The notes under the pieces: generated by a model | Databases searched by the model: none | What the model was told of the DNA's origin: nothing | Seen by the model: only the letters and a program-made list of their open reading frames with translations | Part shown: positions 49,722 through 61,793 of the stretch, piece after piece | Position numbering within the stretch: the first letter of the stretch is position 1 | Layout of the letters: every line of letters begins with the position of its first letter | Origin: Aristolochia californica | Lineage: Eukaryota > Streptophyta > Magnoliopsida > Piperales > Aristolochiaceae | Assembly (NCBI GenBank): GCA_029961685.1 | Contig: JARWKL010000007.1 | Coordinates: 22,081,013-22,145,012, forward strand | Length of the DNA: 64,000 nucleotides | Direction of reading: 5' to 3' | Program-made: the position numbers and the translations under genes

Positions 49722-50395
49722 TTGTGGTGTGTGAATAAATTTTCTTCATTTACTTTTTTTATTGTTTTAAACTTTTTCCGTACATCAACTATGAAATTTT
49801 CATTTTGCAGTGAGCTTTTTGCCTTGTTTGTTTTCAGGATGAAGGGAGAGCGTAAAGTCAAAGTTTTGATTTAAGAAAAAAGTGTACATCTAAAATGGAA
49901 AAGCACAATGCACATATGTAGAGAGAGATAATTCCAAAGACTGTGTGTAATTTTTAGGGATTCTAAGCACCGTTTCGTTGTTATATATCAGGTTTCGCAA
50001 TCGTCGGGAAAAATTGGTGGCAGAGGATATTTAACTGAGTGTTGAATTGCAATCCATAAGTCATTTCATACAAAAATATAGCCCGTTACGCATGATAAAT
50101 CACTTTACAATCATCTATGATTGTTAGATCAAATTTTTGAAAATGGGCAAAAAAATGACTTGTTAGACTCGGGTAAATATCCCACCGCACGTTCACTTGA
50201 GAATTTAATGAGCGTTTGTTATTCTCTTTAAGAGCTTTGGATCGAAAGGTCATTTGAATCTTTAACATGTTTCAAGCATGCATATCCATGTTTAAAACAT
50301 GTGTAGAAAAAATCTCCTTCATGTAAAATTCCAAGATTAATAGGGTTGGACTAATGGCATTTCCCAAACTTGGACAACAAAACTTTTGTGTTCAT
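49722..50395 (+). repeat. Mosaic monomer alternating B- and C-type segments
   Basis: Begins as B to about 49808 (TTCTTCATTTAC, CCGTACATCAACTATG), is C for about 49811-49910 (GAGCTTTTTGCCTTGTTTG, AAAGTCAAAG, GGAAAAGCAC), B again for about 49911-49985 (CACATATGTAGAGAGAG, CTAAGCACCG), and C from about 50005 (AAAATTGGTGGCAGAGG). At least three switches occur in 300 bp. The linker before it (49431-49721) is also mosaic. Confidence 0.9.
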
Positions 50396-53300
50396 TTGTG
50401 GTGTGTGAATAGATATTTTTTATTTACATTAGTTATTATTTTAAATATTTTTCACACATCAACTATAAATTTTTTATTTTTTTGTGATCTTTTTTGCCTT
50501 TTTTGTTTACGGGATGAAGGGGGAGCGAAAACTCAAAGTTCTGATTTAAGGAAAAAGTGTACATCTAAAATGGAAATGCACAATGCACAAATATAGAGAG
50601 AGATATTTCCAAAGAGTGTCTGTATGTTTTAGGGATCGTATGCACTTTTTCGTTTTTATATCTAAGGTTTTGCAATCGTCGGGAAACGGGGGAGGCGGGC
50701 GATTTTTAACTGAGTGTTGACTTCAACTCTGTAAGTCATTTCTTACAAAAATATAGCTCGTTACTCATGACAAATCACTTTACAATCATCTATTATTGTT
50801 AGCTCAACTTTTTGAATATGGGCAAAATAATGGCTTGTTTGACTCGGGCAAATATCCAACCGCACGTTCACTTGAGAATTTAATGAGCGTTTTTTATTCT
50901 CTTTAAAAGCTTTTGATCCATAGGTCATTGATTCTTTAACATGTTTCTTGCATGCATATCCATTTTTAAAACATGTGTAGAAAACATCTCCTTCATGTAA
51001 AATTCCAAAATATTAGTTTTGTACTTGGGGAATTTCCCAAACTTGGATAACAAAACTTTTGTGTTCATTTGGGGTGTGTGAATAAATTTTTTTCATTTAC
51101 TTTTTTTATTGTTTTAAACTTTTTCCGTACATCAACTATAAAATTTTCATTTTGCTGTGATCTATTTGCCTTTTTTGTTTACAGGATGAAGGGAGAGCGA
51201 AAAACTCAAAGTTTTGATTTAAGAAAAATGTGTACATCTAAAACGGAAATGCACAATGCACATTTGTAGAGAGAGATAATTCCAAAGAGTGTCTGTAATT
51301 TTTAGGGATTGTAAGCACCTTTTCATTTTTATATCTCAGGTTTTGCAATTGTTGGGAAAAATGGGTTGTGGAGGATTTTTAACTGAGTGTTGAATCGCAA
51401 TCCATAATTCAATTCATACAAAAATATAACCCGTTACGCATGATAAATCACTTTACAATAATCTATGAGTAATTATGTCAACTTTTTGCAAATGGGCAAA
51501 ATAATGGCATGTTTGACTCGGGTAAATATCCCACCGCAAGTTCACTTGAGAATTTAATGTGCGTTTGTTATTCTCTTTAAAATCTTTGCATCCATAGCAC
51601 ATTTGCATCTTGAGCATGTTTCAAACATGCATATCCATTTTTAAAACATGTGTGGATGAAATCTCTTTCTTGCAAAATTCCAAGCTATAAGGGTTAAACT
51701 AGTGGAATTTCCAAAAATTGGATTACAAAACTTTTGTGTTCATTTTTGTTGGGTGAATAAATTTTCTTTATTTATATTTTTCATTGCTTTAAATTTTTTC
51801 CGTACATCAACTATAAAATTTTCATTGTGTTGTAAGCTTTTTGCTTTGTTTGTTTTCAGGATGAAGGGAGAGCGAAAAGTCAAAGTTTTGATTTAAGAAA
51901 AAAGTGTACATCTAAAATGGAAAAGCACAATGCACAATTGTAGGGAGAGATAATTCCAAAGAGTGTCTATAATTTTTAGGGATTGTAAGCTCTTTTTAGT
52001 TTTTATATCTCAGGTTTTGCAATCGTTGGGAAAAATTGGTGGCAGAGGATTTTTAACTGAGTGTTGAATTGCAATCCATAAGTCATTTCATACAAAAATA
52101 TAGCCCGTTACGCATGATAAATCACATTACAATCATCTATGATGAACTATGTCAGCTTTTTGCAAATGGGAACAATAATGGCATGTTTGACTCGGGTAAA
52201 TATCCCACCGCAAGTTCACTTGAGAATTTAATGAGTGTTTGTTATTCTCTTTAAAAGCTTTGGATCCATAGGTCATTTTCATCTTTAACATGTTTCAAAC
52301 ATGCATATCCATTTTTAAAAAATGTGTGGATGAAATCTCTTTCTTGCAAAATTCCAAGCTATTAGGGTTAAACTAGTGGAATTTCACAAAATTGGACAAA
52401 ACTTTTATGTTCATTTGTGTTGGGTGAATAAAATTTTTTATTTATATTTGTTATTGTTTTAAATTTTTTCCATACATCAACTATAAAATTTTCATTTTGT
52501 TGTAAACTTTTTGCCTTGTTTGTTTTCGGGATGAAGGGAGAGCGAAAAGTCAAAGTTTTGATTTAAGAAAAGAGTGTACATCTAAAATGGAAAAGCACAA
52601 TGCACAATTATAGGGAGTGAAAATTCCAAAGAGTGTCTGTAATTTTTAGGGATTGTAAGCTCTTTTTAGTTTTTATATCTCAGGTTTTTTAATCGTCGGG
52701 AAAAATTGGTGGCAGTGGATTTTTAACTGAGTGTTGAATTGCAATCCATAAGTCATTTCATACAAAAATATAGCCCGTTACGCATGATAAATCACATTAC
52801 AATCATCTATGATTAATTATATCAGCTTTTGGCAAATGGGCAAAATAATGGCATGTTTGACTCGGGTAAATATCCCACCGCAAGTTCACTTGAGAATTTA
52901 ATGAGCGTTTGTTATTCGCTTTAAAAGCTTTGGATCCATTGGTCATTTGCATCTTTAAAATGTTTCAAACATGCATATGCATTTTTAAAACATGTGTGGA
53001 TGAAATCTCTTTCTTGCAAAATTCCAAGCTATTAGGGTTAAACTAGTGGAATTTCCCATAATTGGATAACAAAACTTTTGTGTTCATTTCTGCTTGGGTG
53101 AATAAATTTTCTTTATTTATATTTGTTATTGTTTTAAATTTTTTCCATTCATCAACTATAAAATTTTCATTTTGTTTCAAGCTTTTTGCCTTGTTTGTTT
53201 TTGGGATGAAGGGAGAGCGAAAAGTCAAAGTTTTTATTTAAGAAAAGAGTGTACATCTAAAATGGAAAAACACAATGAACAATTTTAGGGAGAGATAATT

Positions 53301-53762
53301 CCAAAGAGTGTCTGTAATTTTTGGGGATTGTAAGCTCTTTTGAGTTTTTATATCTCAGGTTTTGCAATCATCGGGAAAAATTGGTGGCAAAGGATTTTTA
53401 ACTGAGTGTTGAATTGCAATCCATAAGTCATTTCATACAAAAATATAGCCCGTTACGCATGATAAATCACTTTACAATCATCTACGATTGTTAGATCAAA
53501 TTTTTGAAAATGGGCAAAATAATGACTTGTTAGACTCGGGTAAATATCCCACCGCACGTTCACTTGAGAATTTAATGAGCGTTGGTTATTCTCTTTAAAA
53601 GCTTTGGATCCATAGGTCTTTTGAATCTTTAACATGTTTCAGGCATGCATATCCATTTTTAAAATATGTGTAGAAAAAATGTCCTTCATGTAAAATTCCA
53701 AGCTTAATAGGGTTGGACTAATGGAATTTTCCAAACAAGGATAACAAAACTTTTGTGTTCAT
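50396..53762 (+). repeat. Five-monomer block: A 50396, B 51069, C 51744, C 52415, C 53088
   Basis: Three C monomers in a row. The first two end with B-to-C linkers instead of C-to-A: markers switch within about 52050-52125 and 52735-52795. The third has a normal C-to-A linker. The second and third carry AAGAAAAGAGTG. This C with its own re-entrant linker behaves as a self-propagating ~672-bp unit. No gene was found. Confidence 0.92.
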
Positions 53763-55785
53763 TTGTGGTGTGTGAATAGATATTTTTTATTTACATTTGT
53801 TATTATTTTAAATATTTTCCACACATCAACTATAAAAATTTTAATTTGTTGTGATCTTTTTTGCCTTTTTTGTTGACGGGATGAAGGGGGATCGAACACT
53901 CAAAGTTCTGATTTAAGAGAAAAGTGTACATCTAAAATGGAAATGCACAATGAACAAATGTAGAGAGTGATATTTCCTAAGAGTGTCTGTATGTTTTAGG
54001 GATCGTATGCACTTTTTTCGTTTTTATATCTAAGGTTTTGCAATCGTCGGGAAACGGGGGAGGCGGGCAATTTTTAACTGAGTATTGACTTCAAATCCTT
54101 AAGTCATTTCTTACAAAAATATAGCTCGTACGCATGATAAATCACTTTACAATCATCTATGATTGTTAGCTCAACGTTTTGAATATGGGCAAAATAATGG
54201 CTTATTTGACTCGGGCTAATATCCCACCGCACGTTCACTTGAGAATTTAATGAGCGTTTGTTATTCTCTTTAAAAGCTTCGGATCCATAGGTCATTTGAA
54301 TATATGTCATGATTCTGGCATGCATATCCATTTTTAAAACAAGTGTAAAAAAATCTCCTTCATGTAAAATTCCAAGATATTAGTTTTGGACTAGTGGAAT
54401 TTCCCAAACTTGGATAACAAAACTTTTGGGTTCATTTGTGGTGTGCGAATAAATTTTCTTCATTTACTTTTTTTATTGTTTTAAACTTTTTCCGTACATC
54501 AACTATGAAATTTTCATTTTGCTGTGATCTATTTGCCTTTTTTGTTAACGAGATGAAGGGAGAGCAAAAAATTCAAAGTTTTGATTTAAGAAAAATGTGT
54601 ACATCTAAAACGGAAATGCACAATGCACATCTGTTGAGAGAGAAAATTCCAAAGAGTGTCTGTAATTTTTAGGGATTATAAGCACCTTTTTGTTTTTATA
54701 TCTAAGGTTTTGCAATCGTCGGGAAACGGGGGAGGCGGGCGATTTTTAACTGAGTGTTGACTTCAAATCCATAAGTCATTTCTTACAAAAATATAGCCCG
54801 TTACGCATGACAAATCACATTACAATCATCTATGATTGTTAGCTCAACTTTTTGAATATGAGAAAAATAATGGCTTGTTTGACTCGGGCAAATATCCCAC
54901 CGCACGTTCACTTGAGAATTTAATTAGAGTTTTTTATTCTCTTTAAAAGCTTTGGATCCATAGGTCATTTAAATCTTTAACTTGTTTCTGGGATGCATAT
55001 CCATTTTTAAAACACGTGTAGAAAAGATCTCCTTCAAGTAAAATTCCAAGATATTAGTTTTGGACTAGTGGAATTTGCCAAACTTGGATAACAAAACTTT
55101 TGTGTTCATTTGTGGTGTGTGAATAAATTTTTCATCATTTACTTTTTTTATTGTTTTAAACTTTTTCCGTACATCAACTATGAAATTTTCATTTTGTTCT
55201 GATCTATTAACCTTTTTTGTTTACGGGATGAAGGGGGAGCGAAAAACTCGATGTTTTGATTTAAGAAAAATGTGTACATCTAAAACGGAAATGCACAATG
55301 CACATATGTACAGAGAGATAATTCCAAAGAGTGTCTGTAATTTTTACGGATTGTAAGCACCTTTTCGTTTTTATATCTCAGGTTTTGCAATCGTCAGGAA
55401 AAATGGGTTGCGGAGGATTTTTAACAGAGTGTTGAATTGCAATCCATAAGTCATTTCATACAAAAATATAGCCCGTTACGCATGATAAATCACTTTACAA
55501 TCATCTATGATTGTTAGATCAAATTTTTGAAAATGGGCTAAATAATGACTTGTTAGACTCAGGTAAATATCCCACTGCACTTTCATTTGAGAATTTATTG
55601 AGCGTTTGTTATTCTCTTTAATAGATTTGGATCCATAGGTCATTTGAATCTTTAACATGTTTCATGCATGCATATACATTTTTAAAACATGTGTAGAAAA
55701 AATCTCCTTCATGTAAAATTCCAAGTTTAATAGGGTTGGACTAATGGAATTTCCAAAACATGGATAACAAAACTTTTGTGTTCAT
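53763..55785 (+). repeat. A 53763-54435, B/A hybrid 54436-55109, B with C-type linker 55110-55785
   Basis: The monomer at 54436 is B as far as AAGCACC (about 54687) and A from ATATCTAAGGTTTTG (about 54698), with GGGAAACGGGGGAGG and GACTTCAAATCC. It therefore leads into another B. That second B then switches to a C-to-A linker between about 55420 and 55490, so an A follows directly. Two unlike crossovers sit about 0.75 kb apart. Confidence 0.92.
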
Positions 55786-57756
55786 TTGTGGTGTGTGAAT
55801 AGATATTTTTTATTTACATTAGTTATTATTTTAAATATTTTCCACACATCAACTATAAAATTTTTATTTTGTTGTGATCTTTTTTGCCTTTTTTGTTTAC
55901 GGGATGAAGGGGGAGCGAAAACTCAAAGTTCTGATTTAAGAAAAAAGTGTACATCTAAAATGGAAATGCAGAATGCACAAATGTAGAGAGAGATATTTCC
56001 AAAGAGTGTCTATATGTTTCCCGACGATTGCAAAACCTTAGATATAAAAACGAAAAAAGTGCATACAATCCATAAGTCATTTCTTACAAAAATATAGCCC
56101 GTTACGCATGAGAAATCACTTTACAATCATCTATGATTGTTAGCTCAATGTTTTAAATATGGGCAAAATAATGGCTTGTTTGACTCGGGCAAATATCCCA
56201 CCACACGTTCGCTTGAGAATTTAATGAGCGTTTGTCATTCTCTTTAAAAGCTTTGGATCCATAGGTCATTTGAATCTTTAACATGTTTCTGGCATGCATA
56301 TCCATTTTTAAAACATGTGTAGCAAAAATCTCCTTCATGTAAAATTCCAAGTTATTAGTTTTGGACTAGTGGAATTTCCCAAACTTGGATAACAAAACTT
56401 TTTTGTTCATTTGTGGTGTGTGAATAAATTTTCTTCATTTACTTTTTTATTGTTTTAAACTTTTTCCGTACATCAACTATGAAATTTTCATTTTGCTGTG
56501 ATCTATTTGCCTTTTTTTTTTTACGGGATGAAGGGAGAGCGAAAAACTCGAAGTTTTGATTTAAGAAAAATGTGTACATCTAAAATGGAAATGAACAATG
56601 CACATATGTAGAGAGAGATAATTCCAAAGAGTGCCTGTAACTTTTAGGGATTGTAAGCACCTTTTCGTTTTATATCTCAGGTTTTGCAATCGTCGAGAAA
56701 ATGGGTTGCGCTGGATTTTTAATTGAGTGTTGAATTGCAATCCATAAGTCATATCATACAAAAATATATCCCGTTACGCAAGATAAATCACATTAAAATC
56801 ATCTATGATTAATTATGTCAGTTTTTGCAAATGGGCAAAATAATGGCATGTTTGACTCCGGTAAATATCCCACCGCAAGTTCACTTGAGAATTTAATGGG
56901 CGTTTGATATTCTCTTTAAAAGCTTTGCATCCATAGCTCATTTGCGTCTTTCACATGTTTCAAACTTGCATATCCATTTTTAAAACATGTGTGGATGAAA
57001 TCTCTTTTGTTGCAAAATTCCAAGCTATTAGGGTTAAACTAGTGGAATTTCCCAAAATTGGATAACATAAGTTTTGTGTTCATTTGTGTTGGGTGAATAA
57101 ATTTTCTTATTTATATTTGTTATTGTTTTAAAATATTTCCATACATTAACTATAAAATTTTCATTTTGTTGTAAACTTTTTGCCTTGTTTGTTTTCGGGA
57201 TGAAGGGAGAGCGAAAAATTATAGTTTTGATTCAAGAAAAGAGTGTACATCTAAAATGGAAAAGCACAATGCAAAATTGTAAGGAGATATAATTCCAAAG
57301 AGTGTCTATAATTTTTAGGGATTGTATGCTTTGTTTAGTTTTTATATATCACGTTTTGTAATCGTCGGGAAAAATTGGTGGCAGAGGATTTTTAACTGAG
57401 TATTGAATTGCATTCCATTAGTCATTTCATACAAAAATATAGCCCGTTACGCATGATAAATCACTTTACAATCATCTATGATTGTTAGATCAAATTTTTG
57501 AAAATGGGCAAAATAATGACTTGTTAGACTCGGGTAAATATCCCACCGCACGTTGAATTGAGAATTTAATGAGCGTTTGTTATTCTCTTTAAAAGCTTTG
57601 GATCCATAGGTCATTTGAATCATTAACAAGTTTCAAGCATGCATATCCATTTTTAAAACATGTGTAGAAAAAATATCCTTCGTGTAAAATTCCGAGCTTA
57701 ATAGGGTTGGACTAATGGAATTTCCCAAACATGGATAACAAAACTTTTGTGTTTAT
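55786..57756 (+). repeat. A 55786-56410 (contains inversion), B 56411-57083, C 57084-57756
   Basis: A-B-C order, but the A is only 625 bp because a micro-inversion with flanking loss replaces about 95 bp of its 3' body (see the separate entry). B and C look typical. The C has ATTATAGTTTTGATTCAAG near 57218-57236. Confidence 0.93.
56020..56065 (-). repeat. 46-bp micro-inversion inside an A monomer
   Basis: The segment that starts CCCGACGATTGCAAAACC and ends AAAAAAGTGCATA is the exact reverse complement of the normal A sequence running from TATGCACTTTTTTCG to GCAATCGTCGGG. On the left about 9 bases (TAGGGATCG) are missing; on the right about 45 bases of the GC block are missing, and AATCCATAAGTC follows directly. 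The bases TTT at 56017-56019 and the C at 56066 fit either orientation, so the ends are ambiguous by a few bases. It is the only inverted satellite segment I found. Confidence 0.95.
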
Positions 57757-59773
57757 TTGTGGTGTGTGAATAGATTTTTTTATTTACATTAGTTTTTATT
57801 TTAAATGTTTTCCACACATCAACAATAAAATTTTTTTTTTGTTGTGATCTTTTTTGCCTTTTTTGTTTACGGGATGAAGGGGGAGCGAAAACTCAAAGTT
57901 CTGATTTAAGAAAAATGTGTACATCTAAAATGGAAATGCACAATGCACAAATTTAGAGACAGATATTTCCAAAGAGTGTCTGTATGTTTTAGGTATCATA
58001 TGCACTATTTTTCGTTTTTATATCTAAGGTTTTGCGATCGTTGGGAAATGGGGGAGGCGGGCGATTTTTAACTGAGTGTTGACTTCAAATCCATAAGTCA
58101 TTTCTTAAAAAAATATAGCCTATTATGCATGACAAATCACTTTACATTCATCTATGATTGTTAGCTCAACGTTTTGAATATGGGCAAAATAATGGCTTGT
58201 TTGACTCGGGCAAATATCCCACCGCACGTTCGCATGAGAATTTAATGAGCGTTTGTTATTCTCTTTAAAAGCTTTGGATCCATAGGTCATTTGAATCTTT
58301 AACATGTTTCTAGCATGCATATCCATTTTTAAAACATGTGTAGAAAAAATCTCCTTCTTGTAAAATTCCAAGATATTAGTTTTGGACTAGTGGAATTTCC
58401 CAAACTTGGATAACAAAACCTTTTTGTTCCTCTGTGGTGTGTGAATAAATTTTCTTCATTTACTTTTTTTTATTGTTTTAAACTTTTTCCGTACATCAAC
58501 TATGAAATTTTCATTTTTCTGTGATCTATTTGCCTTTTTTGTTAACGGGATGAAGGGAGAGCAAAAAACTCAATGTTTTGATTTAATAAAAATGTGTACA
58601 TCTAAAATGGAAATGCACAATGCACATATGTTGAGAGAGATAAGAGTGTCTGTAATTTTTAGGGATTGTAAGCACCTTTTCGTTTTTATATCTCAGGTTT
58701 TGCAATCGTTGGGAAAAATGCGTTGCGGAGGATTTTTAACTCAGTGTTGAATTGCAATCCATCAGTCATTCCATACAAAAATATAGCCCGTTACGCATGA
58801 TAAATCACATTACAATAATCTATGATTAATTATGTCAGCTTTTTCCAAATGGGCAAAATAATGGCATGTTTGACTCGGGTAAATATCCCACCGCAAGTTC
58901 ACTTGAGAATTTAATGATCGTTTGTTATTCTCTTTAAAAGCTTTGCATCCATAGCTCATTTGCGTCTTTAACATGTTTCAAACATGCATATTCATTTTTA
59001 AAACATGTGTGGATGAAATCTCTTTCTTGCAAAATTCCAAGCTATTACGGTCAAACTAGTGGAATTTCCCAAAATTGGATATCAAAACTTTTGTGTTCAT
59101 TTGTGTTGGGTAAATAAATTTTCTTTATTTATATTTGTTATTGTTTTAAATTTTTTTCATACATCAACTATAAAAGTTTCATTTTGTTGTAAGCTTTTTG
59201 CCTTGTTCATTTTCGGGATGCAGGGAGAGCGAAAAGTCAAAGTTTAGATTTAAGAAAAGAGTGTACATCTAAAATGGAAAAGCATAATCTACAATTGTAG
59301 GGAGAGAAAATTCCAAAGAGTGTCTATAATTTTTAGGTATTGTAAGCTCTTTTTAGTTTTTATATCTCAGGTTTTGCAATCATCGAGAGAAATTGGTGGC
59401 AAAGGATTTTTAACTGAGTGTTGAATTGCAATCCATAATTCATTTCATACAAAAATATAGCCCGTTACGCATGATAAATCACTTTAAAATCATCTATGAT
59501 TGTTAGATCAAATTTTTTAAAATGGAAAAAATAATGACTTGTTAGACTCGGGCAAATATCCCACCGCACGTTTACTTGAGAATTTAACGAGCGTTTGTTA
59601 TTCTCTTTAAAAGCTTTGGATCCATAGGTCATTTGAATCTTTAACATGTTTCTGGCATGCATATCCATTTTTAAAACATGTGTAAAAAAAATCTCCTTCA
59701 TGTAAAACTCCAAGATATTAGTTTTGGACTTGTGGAATTTCCCAAACTTGGATAAAAAAACTTTTGTGTTCAT
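57757..59773 (+). repeat. A 57757-58431, B 58432-59100, C 59101-59773 (C linker becomes A-to-B)
   Basis: A-B-C order. The B lost TTCCAA near 58641 (GATAAGAGTGTC). The C linker starts C-to-A (GTTAGATCAAATTTTTT, GACTTGTTAGACTCGGG) and continues as A-to-B (GGGCAAATATCCC from about 59550, TTTCTGGCATGC at about 59648, AGATATTAGTTTTGG), so a B follows C with A skipped. Confidence 0.92.
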
Positions 59774-61121
59774 TTGTGGTGTGTGAATAAATTTTCTTCA
59801 TTTACTTTTTTTATTGTTTTAAACTTTTTCCGTTCATCAACTATGAAATTTTCATTTTCCTGTGATCTATTTGCCTTTTTTGTTTACGGGATGAAGGGAG
59901 AGCGAAAAACTAGAAGTTTTGATTTAAGAAAAATGTGTACATCTAAGACGGAAATGCACAATGCACATTTGTAGAGAGAGATAATTCCAACGAGTGTCTG
60001 TAATTTTTAGGGATTGTAAGCACCTTTTCGTTTTTATATTTCAGGTTTTGCAATCGTCGGGTAAAATGGGTTGCGGTGGATTTTTAACTGAGTGTTGAAT
60101 TGCAATCCATAAGTCATTTAATACAAAAATATAGCCCGTTACGCATTATAAAGCACCTTACAATAATCTATGATTAATTATGTCAGCTTTTTGCAAATGG
60201 GCAAAATAATGGCATGTTTGACTCAGGTAAATATCCCACCGCAAGTTCACTTGAGAATTTAATGAGCGTTTGTTATTCTCTTTAAAAGCTTTGCATCCAT
60301 AGCTCATTTGCGTCTTGAACATGTTTCAAACATGCATATCCATTTTTAAAACATGTGTGGACGAAATCTCTTTCTTGCAAAATTCAATGCTATTAGGGTT
60401 AAACTAGTGGAATTTCCCAAAATTGGATAGCAAAACTTTTGTGTTCATTTGTGTAGGGTGAATAAATTTTCTTTATTTATATTTTTTATTGTTTTAAATT
60501 TTTTCCATACATCAACTATAAAATTTTCATTTTGTTGTAATCTTTTGCCTTGTTTGTTTTCGGGATGAAGGGAGAGCAAAAAGTCAAAGTTTTGATTTAA
60601 GAAAAGTGTGTACACCTAAAATAGAAAAGCACAATGCACAATTGTAGGGAGAGATAATTCCAAAGAGTGTCTGTAATTTTTAGGGGTTGTAAGCTCTTTT
60701 TAGTTTTTATATCTCAGGTTTTGCAATTGTCGGGAAAAATTTGTGCCAGAGGATTTTTAACTGAGTGTTAAAGTGCAATCCATAAGTCATTTCATACAAA
60801 AATATAGCCCGTTACGCATGATAAATCACTATAAAATCATCTATGATTGTTAGATCAAATTTTTGAAAATGGGCAAAATAATGACTTGTTAGACTCCGGT
60901 AAATATCCCACGGCACGTTCACTTGAGAATTTAATGAGCGTTGGTTATTCTCTTTAAAAGCTTTGGATCCATAGGTCGTTTGAATCTTTAACATGTTTCA
61001 AGCATGCATATCCATTTTTAAAACATGTGTAGAAAAAATCTCCTTCATGTAAAATTCCAAGCTTAATAGGGTTGGACTAATGGAATTTCCCAAACATGGA
61101 TAACAAAACTTTTGTGTTCAT
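59774..61121 (+). repeat. B 59774-60448 and C 60449-61121 (A skipped)
   Basis: Normal B and C monomers with a normal B-to-C linker. They follow the C-to-B hybrid linker described for the previous unit. The C carries AAGAAAAGTGTGTAC. It ends with a normal C-to-A linker (GTTAGATCAAATTTTTG, GGTTGGACTAATGG). No gene was found. Confidence 0.93.
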
Positions 61122-61793
61122 TTGTGATGTGTGAATAGATATTTTTTATTTACATTAGTTATTATTTTAAATATTTTCCACATGTCAACTATAAAAATTT
61201 TATTTTGTTGTGATCTTTTTTGCCTTTTTTGTTAACGGGATGAAGGGGGAGTGAAAACTCAAAGTTCTGATTTAAGAAAAAAGTGTACATCTAAAATGGA
61301 AATGCACAATGCAAAAATGTAGAGAAAGATATTTCCAAAGAGTGTCTGTATGTTTTAGGGATCGTATGCACTATTTCATTTTTATATCTAAGGTTTTGCA
61401 ATCGTCGGGAAACGTGGGAGACGGGCGATTTTTAACTGAGTGTTGACTTCAAATCCATAAGTCATTTCATACATAAATACAGCCCGTTACGCATGATAAA
61501 TCACTTTGCAATCATCTATGATTGTTAGATCAAATTTTTGAAAATGGGCAAAATAATGACTTGTTAGACTCGGGTAAATATCCCACCGCACGTTCACTTG
61601 AGAATTTAATGAGCGTTGGTTATTTTCTTTCAAAGCTTTGGATCCATAGGTCATTTGAATCTTTAACATGTTTCGAGCATGCATATCCATTTTTAAAACA
61701 TGTGTAGAAAAAATCTCCTTCATGTAAAATTCCAAGCTTATTAGGGTTGGCTAATGCAATTTCCCAAACTTGGATAACAAAACTTTGGTTCAT
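61122..61793 (+). repeat. A/C hybrid monomer (A-A junction)
   Basis: An A body including GACTTCAAATCC (to about 61455), then the B/C form CATTTCATACATAAATAC and ATGATAAATCAC, with a C-to-A linker (GTTAGATCAAATTTTTG). The switch lies at about 61455-61468, about 190 bp upstream of the corresponding region in the A-A junction at 41.66 kb in array terms, and uses different markers, so the two events look independent. Confidence 0.9.

Noticed and set aside
61487..61735. 82-codon minus-strand ORF as a conserved gene
   Set aside because: It runs across a C-to-A linker on the opposite strand and differs from the A-to-B versions only as the linkers do. The equivalent frame in other C-to-A linkers is cut by TGA to 60 codons.
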